A stretch of 16,792 bases of DNA from Petrotoga sp. UBA5851 (GTDB taxonomy: Bacteria; Thermotogota; Thermotogae; Petrotogales; Petrotogaceae). Below, one piece after another: positions 6,863-14,908 of the stretch. Position 1 is the first letter of the stretch. The number at the start of each line of letters is the position of its first letter. Location of the stretch: assembly GCA_002431635.1 (NCBI GenBank), contig DJGH01000013.1, forward strand, positions 27,409-44,200. The letters are read 5' to 3'. Below the pieces are notes generated by a model that made no database searches, was not told the DNA's origin, and saw nothing but the letters and a program-made list of their open reading frames with translations. The translations under genes were made by a program, and so were the position numbers.

Positions 6863-7741
6863 ATGAAAAAGTTTTTGGTATCTTTTTTTGTTGTCTTGCT
6901 GAGTGTTGTTACTGTTTTTTCTTCTGTTACCTATGTGGATGATCTTGCCAGGGAGGTGACCTTTGATACTCCTGTTAACAGGGTCATAGTTGCAGCCCCT
7001 TCAATTTCAGACTATTTAGTAACGCTTAAATGCGAAGGAAAAGTCATTGGAGTAACCGACTGGGATACTCATATAAAATCTGAAAAAATAGGTAATATGG
7101 TGCCGCTTAATCTTGAAAAAATAGTATCTTTGAAGCCGGATCTGGTATTTTTGACAGGCGGGTTTCAAGAACCTGAGGTAAAGAGGCTCGAAAATGCTGG
7201 TATAAAAGCTTTTGTAATAAATCCAGGAACCTTTACTGATATATATAAGTCGCTGATGACTATAGGAACTATACTCGGTCAGAAAGAAACAGCAGCCAAA
7301 ACAGCCAATGATTTCAGAGAAAAATATGTGAATATATCAAAGCAGGCAACGAACAGAACAAATAAACCTAAAGTACTTTATGCTTCGGTTTATAATACTG
7401 TTACGGAGATATGGACTGCAGGTACAGGATCAGTTGTAAATGAGATGATTGCATATGCCGGTGGTTTGAATGTAGCTGCACCTTATACCGGAAATAATGG
7501 CTGGCTTTCTGTAGGTCCTGAATTTATACTTAGTACAAATCCTGATATAATAATTGTTCCATCATACTACGGAGATACGGCAGGCAAGGAACTGCTTATG
7601 AAGACTCCTGGCTTAAAAGATGTCAAAGCCGTTAAAAACGGGAAAATATATATTGTTGATGAAAATATTGTTTCTCAGACTTCGCCATCTATAATTAAAG
7701 TTCTTGAAGAATTAAATAAAATTTTCGGAGAGAATAAATGA
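6863..7741 (+). CDS. btuF: Cobalamin ABC transporter, periplasmic binding protein
   Basis: BtuF captures vitamin B12 in the periplasm and delivers it to BtuCD. The start is placed at ATG 6863, 292 aa, because GGAGG (6854-6858) precedes it and the signal peptide MKKFLVSFFVVLLSVVTVFS begins there. A GTG at 6815 in the same frame would add 16 codons that run through riboswitch leader RNA. The mature part is a class III binding protein (FecB/BtuF family): DDLAREVTFDTPVNRVIV opening, NLEKIVSLKPDLVFLTGG, and ILSTNPDIIIVPS. There is no lipobox cysteine at the signal peptide end, so it is probably soluble in the periplasm. The substrate assignment rests mainly on the riboswitch. The stop overlaps the btuC start (ATGA). 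Confidence 0.9.
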   Translation: MKKFLVSFFVVLLSVVTVFSSVTYVDDLAREVTFDTPVNRVIVAAPSISDYLVTLKCEGKVIGVTDWDTHIKSEKIGNMVPLNLEKIVSLKPDLVFLTGGFQEPEVKRLENAGIKAFVINPGTFTDIYKSLMTIGTILGQKETAAKTANDFREKYVNISKQATNRTNKPKVLYASVYNTVTEIWTAGTGSVVNEMIAYAGGLNVAAPYTGNNGWLSVGPEFILSTNPDIIIVPSYYGDTAGKELLMKTPGLKDVKAVKNGKIYIVDENIVSQTSPSIIKVLEELNKIFGENK

Positions 7742-8757
7742 AATTTGTAAAACTTGACAGGAAGGGGTTTATACCCCTTACTGTCTTTTTACTAGGTCTT
7801 TCTTTTTTGTGTATTATTTTTTTCAGTTCCTTCGGGACAGTAAGAGTTCCTTTTTCTGATATTCTGAAAACATTTTTTGCAATGCCACCTGATAAGATTG
7901 AAAGCTCTTTGATTCTTAGGCTTAGGATTCCCAGAATAATAGGTAGCTTTTTGGCGGGTGCGGTGCTTGCTGTTGCAGGAAACTCTTTTCAGCTTGTGAT
8001 ACAGAATCCTCTTGCTGATCCATTTATAATAGGCATTTCTTCCGGTGCGAGTTTTGGAGCTGTATTGTTTACAGCGCTTACAGTAAATACTGCAATCAGG
8101 ATTCCTTTTGGTATTGAAGGATCAGCTCTTTTCTTTTCAGTTTTAACTTCTGTGGTAGTATTTCTTTTAGCAAAACAGGGAAGAAAAATTCCAATTCTAT
8201 CTTTAGTTTTAAGTGGTGTAATAATAAGTTTTTTACTGAACTCTCTTACTACGATGATGTCTGTACTTTACTGGAAAAACGTTATCCATGTAAACATATG
8301 GCTTCTTGGAAGCACTGCTGACTTTGATTGGGCCGATATAACAGTAATTCTGTTGTTTTTGATTCTTCAGCTTTTAATAGTTTTTTTTCTTTCGCGGAAG
8401 TTGGATGTTCTTTCAATGAATGAGGATCTTGCTTTATATTCCGGGATCAATCCGGACAAGCTTAAGCTTGCCGTACTTTCGGTCAATATAGCCGCAGTTT
8501 CTGTTGTTGTTTCAAAATCAGGCATAATAGGATTTGTCGGGCTTATAATACCTCATTTGGTAAGAAGTATTACAGGGCCATACAGCAGAATATCGACGTT
8601 TTACTGTATTTTTACCGGGGGGATATTTCTTAGTCTGAGTGATTTTGTTTCCAGAACATTTTTTGCCCCGACCGAACTGCCGATAGGTGTTATGACCTCT
8701 CTTGTTGGCGCACCGGTTTTCATATACATAATGAAAGTGAAGGGAAAAAAAGTATGA
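7738..8757 (+). CDS. btuC: Cobalamin ABC transporter, permease
   Basis: BtuC is the FecCD-family inner-membrane permease, forming a dimer that passes cobalamin from BtuF into the cell. The 339 aa protein is strongly hydrophobic with about ten membrane segments. It carries the family motifs LRLRIPRIIGSFLAGAVLA, QNPLADPFIIGISSGASFGA (about residues 89-108) and GLIIPHLVRSITGP (about 268-281, the coupling region for the ATPase). It starts in an ATGA overlap with btuF and ends in an ATGA overlap with btuD. A terminator-like hairpin lies within its first 18 codons. Iron-siderophore permeases have the same fold; the riboswitch favours B12. Confidence 0.92.
   Translation: MKFVKLDRKGFIPLTVFLLGLSFLCIIFFSSFGTVRVPFSDILKTFFAMPPDKIESSLILRLRIPRIIGSFLAGAVLAVAGNSFQLVIQNPLADPFIIGISSGASFGAVLFTALTVNTAIRIPFGIEGSALFFSVLTSVVVFLLAKQGRKIPILSLVLSGVIISFLLNSLTTMMSVLYWKNVIHVNIWLLGSTADFDWADITVILLFLILQLLIVFFLSRKLDVLSMNEDLALYSGINPDKLKLAVLSVNIAAVSVVVSKSGIIGFVGLIIPHLVRSITGPYSRISTFYCIFTGGIFLSLSDFVSRTFFAPTELPIGVMTSLVGAPVFIYIMKVKGKKV
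7756..7790 (+). terminator. Terminator-like hairpin with T-run inside the start of btuC
   Basis: AAGGGGT (7762-7768) pairs with ACCCCTT (7773-7779) around a TTAT loop. After one G/A mismatch, GACAG (7756-7760) pairs with CTGTC (7781-7785), and TTTTT (7786-7790) follows at once. This is the form of an intrinsic terminator, 12 base pairs in all, lying in codons 7-18 of btuC. It could reduce transcription or translation of btuCD relative to btuF. Confidence 0.6.
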
Positions 8758-9524
8758 TAAAAATTGATCAGCTTTTATTTTCTTATGAAAGCGGTTTTAC
8801 TTTAAATATTAAACAACTTGAGATAAAAGATGGAGAGTTTGTATCCATAATTGGGCCGAACGGTTCCGGAAAAAGTACGCTTGTAAAGTTATTATCTGGA
8901 GTTATAAGAAGTTACAGAGGAAACATTGTTGTTGATAAAGTAAGTATAAGAGATCTTACAATAAAGAAGATTGCTCAGAAGGTATCGGTTGTTCCTCAGG
9001 AGTTCAATACTATATATGAGTATAACGTAGACAGCATAGTCGCATCTTCAAGGATTCCATTTGCAGGAAAGTTCAGTTTTTCAGAGAGTTATGAAGATAA
9101 AAAAGCTATAGAAGATGCAATGAAAAAAACCGATACTCTTAGATATAAAAATGAAGTATTTGGTAATCTTTCTGGTGGAGAAAAACAGAGAGTCATGATT
9201 GCACGTGCAGTGGCTCAAAACACTGATATACTCATACTTGATGAGTTTGTATCGCATCTTGATCCCGGGCATGCACAGGAACTGCTCAAACTTGTAAAAA
9301 CAAGCAATAAAGATGCCGGTAAAACTATAATTTCAGTATTTCACGATATAAATACAGCCAGCCTTTACTCGGACAGGATAATTGTTTTCAACAAAGGTCT
9401 CATCTTTTCAGACGGTTCACCCTATCAGGTGATAACAGAAGAAATGTTAAATGAAATATACTGTCTTGATGCAACCATTATAAAACATCCGCATTATAAT
9501 AAACCACAGGTGATATATAATTAA
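8754..9524 (+). CDS. btuD: Cobalamin ABC transporter, ATP-binding protein
   Basis: BtuD powers the BtuFCD importer by ATP hydrolysis. The 256 aa protein has Walker A GPNGSGKST (34-42), Q-loop Q82, signature LSGGEKQR (139-146), Walker B ILDE with the catalytic E164, a D-loop SHLD and an H-loop H197. A small variation: the residue after the Walker B glutamate is Phe rather than the usual Pro, outside the catalytic set. It is the last gene of the ATGA-linked transporter operon. Only 35 bases separate it from moxR, and I see no terminator there. Confidence 0.92.
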   Translation: MIKIDQLLFSYESGFTLNIKQLEIKDGEFVSIIGPNGSGKSTLVKLLSGVIRSYRGNIVVDKVSIRDLTIKKIAQKVSVVPQEFNTIYEYNVDSIVASSRIPFAGKFSFSESYEDKKAIEDAMKKTDTLRYKNEVFGNLSGGEKQRVMIARAVAQNTDILILDEFVSHLDPGHAQELLKLVKTSNKDAGKTIISVFHDINTASLYSDRIIVFNKGLIFSDGSPYQVITEEMLNEIYCLDATIIKHPHYNKPQVIYN

Positions 9525-9559
9525 TAAAATGATACTAATAATGAAAACGGGGGAAGAAG

Positions 9560-10492
9560 ATGAAATCATCAGAGTTATGTAATACAGTGGTTACTAATGT
9601 AGCAAAGGTGATTAAAGGCAACGAGGATAAAATAAAACTGCTTATAGCGGCTTTCCTCAGTAGCGGACATGTTCTGATAGAAGATGTTCCAGGTACCGGG
9701 AAGACGGTTATATCTAGGGCTATTTCAAAATCAATAGGATTGGGCTTTAAAAGAGTTCAGTTTACTCCAGATCTGCTTCCCGGAGATCTTACAGGATTAT
9801 ATATATTCAATAGAAAAAATGAAGAGTTTCTTCTTAAAAAAGGTCCTGTTTTCACAGAATTTCTCTTGGCTGATGAAATTAACAGAGCTACTCCCAGAAC
9901 CCAGTCGGCTCTTCTTGAGGCTTTGGCAGAGCGTCAAATCACCATTGACGGTATAACTCATCAGCTGAGCAACGACTTTTTTGTAATGGCTACCCAAAAC
10001 CCGGTGGAGTTTGAAGGAACATTTCCTCTTCCTGAAGCTCAGCTGGATAGATTTATGATAAAGACCACGATAGGCTATCCGGATTTTGAAGATGAAATAA
10101 AGATGCTCAGTGCCCAGGATAGAGGTCATCCGCTGGACGATATCCAAACTGTTGTTGAGCAGGCAGAGATTGTTCAATGCAAGAAAGAAGTAAATGAAAT
10201 CAATATATCACCGGATATACTTTCCTATATAACCAGGATAGTAGACAGAACAAGAAAAGATAAGAATATTCTTCTGGGATCCAGTCCAAGAGGAAGCATA
10301 AATCTTATGAAGATTTCAAAAGCTTTTGCTGCAATGGACAACAGAAGCTTTGTTATTCCCGATGATGTAAAGTATTCTGCCAAAAGTGTTCTTGTACACC
10401 GCATAATTCTGAAACCGGAAACCAAAATAAGGAAGATTTCACCGGATGAAATTATGGAAAACATACTTTCAGAAGTTGAAGTGATTGTTTAG
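9560..10492 (+). CDS. MoxR-family AAA+ ATPase
   Basis: MoxR ATPases are thought to act as chaperones for the maturation or regulation of partner complexes. The usual neighbourhood is moxR, a DUF58 protein and membrane proteins, as here. The 310 aa protein has Walker A (GTGKT, G45-T49), the FTPDLLPGDLTG segment after it, Walker B LLADE (D105, E106), the NRATPRTQSALLEALAERQ family block, sensor 1 N147 (ATQNPVEFEG) and a sensor 2 region GSSPRGSINLMK. The ribosome binding site is GGGGGAAG. The stop overlaps the next gene's start by one base (TAGTG). No VWA-domain gene is present next to it. Confidence 0.93.
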   Translation: MKSSELCNTVVTNVAKVIKGNEDKIKLLIAAFLSSGHVLIEDVPGTGKTVISRAISKSIGLGFKRVQFTPDLLPGDLTGLYIFNRKNEEFLLKKGPVFTEFLLADEINRATPRTQSALLEALAERQITIDGITHQLSNDFFVMATQNPVEFEGTFPLPEAQLDRFMIKTTIGYPDFEDEIKMLSAQDRGHPLDDIQTVVEQAEIVQCKKEVNEINISPDILSYITRIVDRTRKDKNILLGSSPRGSINLMKISKAFAAMDNRSFVIPDDVKYSAKSVLVHRIILKPETKIRKISPDEIMENILSEVEVIV

Positions 10493-11733
10493 TGAGAACC
10501 GATAACGTAAAGATAAAAAAAATTACTGTTTATATAACGATCTTCTCATTTTTGGCATTAACTGAACTTTCTTTGGTACTCTGGTTTATCCTTGCAATGC
10601 TGTGGATAAGTTTTTTTACAAAGAAAACAGCATTTAAAAAGCTTGAAGTATCTGACAGTCTTGAATATGAACGGATATTTGTCGATGAAGATGTTTGTTT
10701 TACAGTAAGTATAAAGAATCATTCCAATGAGGAGTTCACACTGCTTGTAACTCCACCTCATCTTGTAGATACATTTTTTCCCAAAGAAGATCTTTTTGTC
10801 TTAGGAAAGCAGGAAATACAAAAAAGAAAGTTTACATTTTCATTTTCCGAGCGCGGAAATAAAAAAATAGGAAGATATACCGTTTCTTTCGAGGACCGGT
10901 TTGGTCTCTTTTCCTTTTGGAAGGTCTATGAAGTCTGTACAGAGATAAAGGTATTTCCCAAACTTGTAGCTGGAATATTTCGAAATCAGGCTCTAAAGAA
11001 GCTTCTTCCTTCGCAGAAGTCTGGTGTAAGAATACTTGAAGATGTTTCAATGTTTGAAAATATAAGTGAATACGACAATGAACCGCTTAACAGGATTCAT
11101 TGGAAAGCAAGTGCAAGATACGACAAACTTATGGTGAAGAAGTTTTCATTTACAAGCATGGGTAGAACAAGAATTTATCTTGATGCCAACTTCCCAACTC
11201 AGGAGCTTATTCTTAATCAAGCTTGGAAAGAGCTTCATTATCAATACGTCGAATATGCTATCCAGGCATGCGGATCATTAATAAAGCAGATGATAGAAAA
11301 CAATCAAGAGGTAATTTTTAAAGTATTTTCTAAAAATTACGAAACAGTTGATTCAAAAAACTGGGTTGAGTATTTTGATGTGCTTTCTTCTCTTGAAGGA
11401 GATTATGATCCTATTCAGAACTTTCAGTTTTATCTTCAGGAGGATTTGCGATTTTTGACATTTGAAGATACAGTAATCATAGTATCCATGTTTCTTTCAG
11501 AAAGTATTCTTCCTCTTCTCATAGACATTAGGGCACGCTGTTCCAAAGTAATAGTCCTGCTTATGCCATACGGGTTCAGGTTAGAGGATGAGGAAAAAAC
11601 AGAGTATGTTGAAAGATTTAGAGATGAGCTTCTTACATTGCAGCAAAAGGGAGAAGTACTTGAAGAAAATCATGTTCTGGTACGGTTGGTTTCTTCAAAT
11701 CATAGCCTTTTAGAGGTCTACGAAAGTGTATAA
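10492..11733 (+). CDS. DUF58-domain membrane protein
   Basis: The 413 aa protein has an N-terminal hydrophobic hairpin (about residues 11-42), then a cytoplasmic or beta-rich region, and the DUF58 hallmark RIHWKASARYDKLMVKKF (about residues 201-218, with W204 and K205). DUF58 proteins occur beside MoxR ATPases and are thought to be their partners or substrates; the biochemical activity is unknown. The start is GTG, in a one-base overlap with the moxR stop. The 3' end overlaps the next gene by 8 bases. The segment after the DUF58 motif resembles a VWA-like fold (TRIYLDANFP), although a full metal site cannot be confirmed by eye. Confidence 0.87.
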   Translation: MRTDNVKIKKITVYITIFSFLALTELSLVLWFILAMLWISFFTKKTAFKKLEVSDSLEYERIFVDEDVCFTVSIKNHSNEEFTLLVTPPHLVDTFFPKEDLFVLGKQEIQKRKFTFSFSERGNKKIGRYTVSFEDRFGLFSFWKVYEVCTEIKVFPKLVAGIFRNQALKKLLPSQKSGVRILEDVSMFENISEYDNEPLNRIHWKASARYDKLMVKKFSFTSMGRTRIYLDANFPTQELILNQAWKELHYQYVEYAIQACGSLIKQMIENNQEVIFKVFSKNYETVDSKNWVEYFDVLSSLEGDYDPIQNFQFYLQEDLRFLTFEDTVIIVSMFLSESILPLLIDIRARCSKVIVLLMPYGFRLEDEEKTEYVERFRDELLTLQQKGEVLEENHVLVRLVSSNHSLLEVYESV

Positions 11734-13120
11734 ACAATACTGTCAGATATTACCGGTACTGATAATGATCCCGTTTTTAAGGTTTGATATATCAGATTTT
11801 CTACTTATAGGTATATGTACTGTTCTGGCGTTAAAACGCAAAATTCTGGTGATGGCTTTTGGTATTATGGTACAGTTTGTTGTTCTGCGTTACTTTATGT
11901 CTTATGAGCATCTTTTTGTACGTATGGCAGCGACAGTATTGGCTATGTTGCTTATATATATGATTCCTAAGGCAGAAAAAAAAATACTTGATTACTCCAT
12001 ATTATGGATTTCATGTTTGATCGCAGCTAAAAGTATAATTCAGCCTGAGCTTGCGTATATTTCATTGATAGCTGGTGCGGTTCTTGCCTTTGTAATGTTT
12101 TTTAAGAACAAGTATATGATACTGATCATACTTCCTATTATTTTTTTGTTTTTCTTCAGGTTTTCAATAAGTCCCGTGACAATTGCATTGTTTGGAGCCT
12201 CCCAAGCCCCTGTCATAAAAGCTGAAGAAAATAGCTATCAGAATGAAAATAAAATTTTTGAAAATATCAATGGAAGCTTTTCTCTGAAAGCAAAACAAAC
12301 AGACAGAGCCAATGACAGCGACACAAAGATACTGGATATGCTTAACGATATTAAAACTAAAAGCTTTTTGGATATTTTTTTTATTGGAGTAATGATGGTC
12401 TTTTTTATCATTATCTTTCTCACAAGCTTAAAGGTAATGCCTGCCGGGAAGAAAAAAACTTATCTTCTAATAGGAAGTACTTTTTTAATATTGATTGTAG
12501 CTATATCCGGGATACTGAATTTTAGCGGTACTATGACAAAATTATCTTCGGATCATTTTCCACAGACATTACGTCAAACTCCTGCCGGTTCAGCCGGGGA
12601 AGTACATAATTATGTAGAAAGAGCAGATGTAATAGAAAGTTCATCTTCGTTAAGTTATGAAAAGGAAAAAGAGAATACTAAAAGTATAATTTTCAGATAT
12701 ATGCTTTTCGTTGCTGCGGGAATGATACTCATATCGGTATTAAGTGCTACGGCTGTCCTGAAAAACTCACTCTTTTTTTTAAAAAAACAGAAGGAACCTT
12801 TGAATGTAGTCCATGATGAGGATATGTGTTTTAATAGTGCAGGCAGCCAGGAAGATAAAGTTTATTCACAGCATATAGTAAAGGCATACCGACAGATAAG
12901 GAAAGATTACTTTGAATCATCTGAAGATCTTACCCCTTATGAACTGCTTAAACTGAACAAGGACTGGGAGAACTTTTCAAAGCTTACTCATGAGTATATA
13001 AATATAACCTACGGTATGATAGATGTCAAGTATACAAGGGAAGAAGCCAAGGATATAGTTGAGGGTGCAGTTTCAGAAATAGATGGATTTTTCAGTCAGA
13101 AAACAAAAAATCCGGCTTAA
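11726..13120 (+). CDS. Multi-pass membrane protein with DUF4129-like tail, TgpA-type without transglutaminase core
   Basis: The 464 aa protein starts at GTG 11726, with AGAGGT 8 bases upstream, and overlaps the DUF58 gene by 8 bases. It has a block of about six or seven N-terminal membrane segments (residues 7-158), a hydrophilic loop (159-213), two more segments (214-236 and 245-265), a second loop (266-320), a last segment (321-348) and a C-terminal soluble domain. That domain (about 380-455, with YRQIRKDYFESSEDLTPYELL) resembles DUF4129. This is the outline of TgpA-type proteins found after moxR and DUF58 genes, but both extracytoplasmic loops lack cysteine, so no Cys-His-Asp transglutaminase triad exists. 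Function unknown. Confidence 0.75.
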   Translation: MYKQYCQILPVLIMIPFLRFDISDFLLIGICTVLALKRKILVMAFGIMVQFVVLRYFMSYEHLFVRMAATVLAMLLIYMIPKAEKKILDYSILWISCLIAAKSIIQPELAYISLIAGAVLAFVMFFKNKYMILIILPIIFLFFFRFSISPVTIALFGASQAPVIKAEENSYQNENKIFENINGSFSLKAKQTDRANDSDTKILDMLNDIKTKSFLDIFFIGVMMVFFIIIFLTSLKVMPAGKKKTYLLIGSTFLILIVAISGILNFSGTMTKLSSDHFPQTLRQTPAGSAGEVHNYVERADVIESSSSLSYEKEKENTKSIIFRYMLFVAAGMILISVLSATAVLKNSLFFLKKQKEPLNVVHDEDMCFNSAGSQEDKVYSQHIVKAYRQIRKDYFESSEDLTPYELLKLNKDWENFSKLTHEYINITYGMIDVKYTREEAKDIVEGAVSEIDGFFSQKTKNPA

Positions 13121-13129
13121 GCCGGATTT
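13108..13129. terminator. Bidirectional intrinsic terminator between convergent operons
   Basis: A perfect 22-base palindrome, each arm AAATCCGGCTT, overlaps the stop codon of the plus-strand gene (13118-13120) and lies 4 bases past the stop of the minus-strand gene. On the minus strand the stem runs into a T-rich stretch (TTTTTTGTTTTC), giving a strong terminator. On the plus strand the T tract is short, so termination there is probably weaker. Confidence 0.85.
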
Positions 13130-13133
13130 CCTA

Positions 13134-13571
13134 TTAATCAAAATAATATACTACACTGACGCCGCCGTTAACTCCAAAATTAAAATAAGGAACAACCGTT
13201 ATACCCAAAGCTGCTTCTAGTGCTACATCAAGCTTTCCGTCCATGAAGGCATAGTTCAGACCGACCGGGAAATTTGATCCGAGCAAAACTGATGATCCAA
13301 AAACTCCTACTGTCGCTCCTGCACCATAATGAAGCGGGAAAACGAACTTTTCAAACTTTACAAGAGATGGCTTATACAGAAGATAATCGGCAGTTAAGGT
13401 TAGAAAGCCACTGTATCCTACTCTTGCATCCACAAAAGAAGATGAGTTCAGAAAGTATCTTCCGTACAGACCGAAAGGACTTCCGAGGTAAACACCGGCT
13501 CCCATCTTTGAAAAACCTACACAGAATAAAAGACTGAGAACAGCAATAAGAACAAAAAACCTTTTAAACAT
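13134..13571 (-). CDS. Small exported beta-barrel-like protein
   Basis: The 145 aa protein has a signal peptide (MFKRFFVLIAVLSLLFCVGFS). The mature part is glycine- and aromatic-rich with alternating strand patterns, starting GAGVYLGSPFGLYGRYFL and ending GGVSVVYYFD. This looks like a small outer-membrane beta-barrel. The LGSPxGLxxRYFL stretch recalls a widespread but poorly characterised family of short barrel proteins. The start at 13571 is supported by GGAGGTG about 6 bases upstream. It follows eno by only 14 bases with no terminator between, so it is probably cotranscribed with a glycolytic gene, which is an unexpected pairing. Function unknown. Confidence 0.75.
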   Translation of the reverse strand: MFKRFFVLIAVLSLLFCVGFSKMGAGVYLGSPFGLYGRYFLNSSSFVDARVGYSGFLTLTADYLLYKPSLVKFEKFVFPLHYGAGATVGVFGSSVLLGSNFPVGLNYAFMDGKLDVALEAALGITVVPYFNFGVNGGVSVVYYFD

Positions 13572-13585
13572 CCCTACACCTCCGC

Positions 13586-14884
13586 TTATTTTTTTATAGA
13601 ATAGAAGGATTTCAGACCCATGTACTGACCGATGTCACCGAGCTGTTCTTCTATTCTTAAAAGTTGATTGTACTTGGCGATCCTGTCTGTCCTAGAAAGA
13701 GATCCTGTTTTAATTAGACCTGAATTAGTCGCTACCACCAGGTCTGCTATAAATGTATCCTCGGACTCTCCTGATCTGTGAGATACAACACATGTCATAT
13801 TGTTGTTTTTTGCCATTTCTATGGCATCAAGAGTTTCTGTCACAGAGCCGATCTGGTTGAGTTTTATAAGGATAGAGTTGGTAGCTCGCATGTTGATACC
13901 TTTTTCAAGTCTCTTGACATTGGTTACATATAAATCGTCGCCTACAATCTGTACTTTTCCGCCTACTTTGGAGGTAAGCTTCTGATAACCATTCCAGTCA
14001 TCTTCGTTACAGGGATCTTCAATGGATATAATAGGATATTTTTGTATAAGCTCTTCGTAATAAGAGATGAGCTCATCTGAAGATACTTCTTTTTTATCGA
14101 TTGTGTACTTTTCAGTTGTATCGTTGTAAAATTCAGATGCAGCACAGTCCAGAGCAATGAACATATCTTTTCCTGGAACGTAACCGGCATCTTCAATGGC
14201 TTTGATTATATGCTGAATAGCATCTTCGTTGGTATTGAATTTAGGTGCAAATCCGCCCTCATCTCCGACTGCTGTGACGTGTCCCTCTTTTGAAAGCAGT
14301 GATTTCAGAGAGTGGAAGGTTTCTGTTGCAGCTCTTAATGCATGTTTAAAGGAGTCAAAACCTGCTGGTACTATCATGAATTCCTGTATTTCTAAGCCGC
14401 TGTCAGCATGTTTTCCGCCATTTATAACGTTCATCATAGGAACGGGCAGAACTTTGGAGTTAATACCGCCTAGATATTTGTACAAAGGTATGCCTAAAGA
14501 TTCAGCGGCAGCTCGTGCTACGGCCATGGATACTGCCAGAATTGCATTAGCCCCTAGTTTCCCCTTGTTTTCTGTTCCATCTAGATCTATCATCATTTTA
14601 TCAATCAGTACCTGGTCAAAAGCATTAAGCCCTACAATTTCTTTGGATATTATCTCGTTTATGTTTTCTACAGCTTTAAGAGTACCTTTTCCCTTGTATC
14701 TTTTCTTGTCACCGTCCCTGAGCTCAAGAGCCTCAAACTTGCCGGTTGACGCTCCGGATGGAACTATTGCCATTCCTTTGGCTCCTGAAGTTAGTACTAC
14801 TTCGGCCTCAACAGTTGGATTTCCTCTGGAATCAAGAACTTCTCTGGCATGTACCGAAATGATTTCATCGTAAATATACTCCAT
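13586..14884 (-). CDS. eno: Enolase (phosphopyruvate hydratase)
   Basis: Enolase interconverts 2-phosphoglycerate and phosphoenolpyruvate in glycolysis. The 432 aa protein is full length, with the substrate loop SGASTGKFEALELRDGD, acid E209 (GDEGG), metal ligands D246, E289 (SIEDP) and D316 (GDDLY), catalytic base K341 (IKLNQIG) and the SHRSGE motif at 368-373. The start at 14884 follows a GGAGGTG ribosome binding site. It lies 24 bases after pyrH in the same orientation, so it is probably part of the tsf-pyrH-eno transcript; an internal promoter for this highly expressed gene was not identified. Confidence 0.98.
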   Translation of the reverse strand: MEYIYDEIISVHAREVLDSRGNPTVEAEVVLTSGAKGMAIVPSGASTGKFEALELRDGDKKRYKGKGTLKAVENINEIISKEIVGLNAFDQVLIDKMMIDLDGTENKGKLGANAILAVSMAVARAAAESLGIPLYKYLGGINSKVLPVPMMNVINGGKHADSGLEIQEFMIVPAGFDSFKHALRAATETFHSLKSLLSKEGHVTAVGDEGGFAPKFNTNEDAIQHIIKAIEDAGYVPGKDMFIALDCAASEFYNDTTEKYTIDKKEVSSDELISYYEELIQKYPIISIEDPCNEDDWNGYQKLTSKVGGKVQIVGDDLYVTNVKRLEKGINMRATNSILIKLNQIGSVTETLDAIEMAKNNNMTCVVSHRSGESEDTFIADLVVATNSGLIKTGSLSRTDRIAKYNQLLRIEEQLGDIGQYMGLKSFYSIKK

Positions 14885-14908
14885 CTAAAAGCACCTCCTG
14901 ACATATGA

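Noticed and set aside
9236..9263. Phe instead of Pro after the Walker B glutamate of BtuD as a sign of inactivity
   Set aside because: The catalytic Glu, signature motif, Q-loop and H-loop are all intact, and this position varies among ABC ATPases.
14229..14873. Long plus-strand open frame of about 214 codons
   Set aside because: It is the antisense shadow of enolase, which has every catalytic residue on the minus strand. It has no recognisable motifs.
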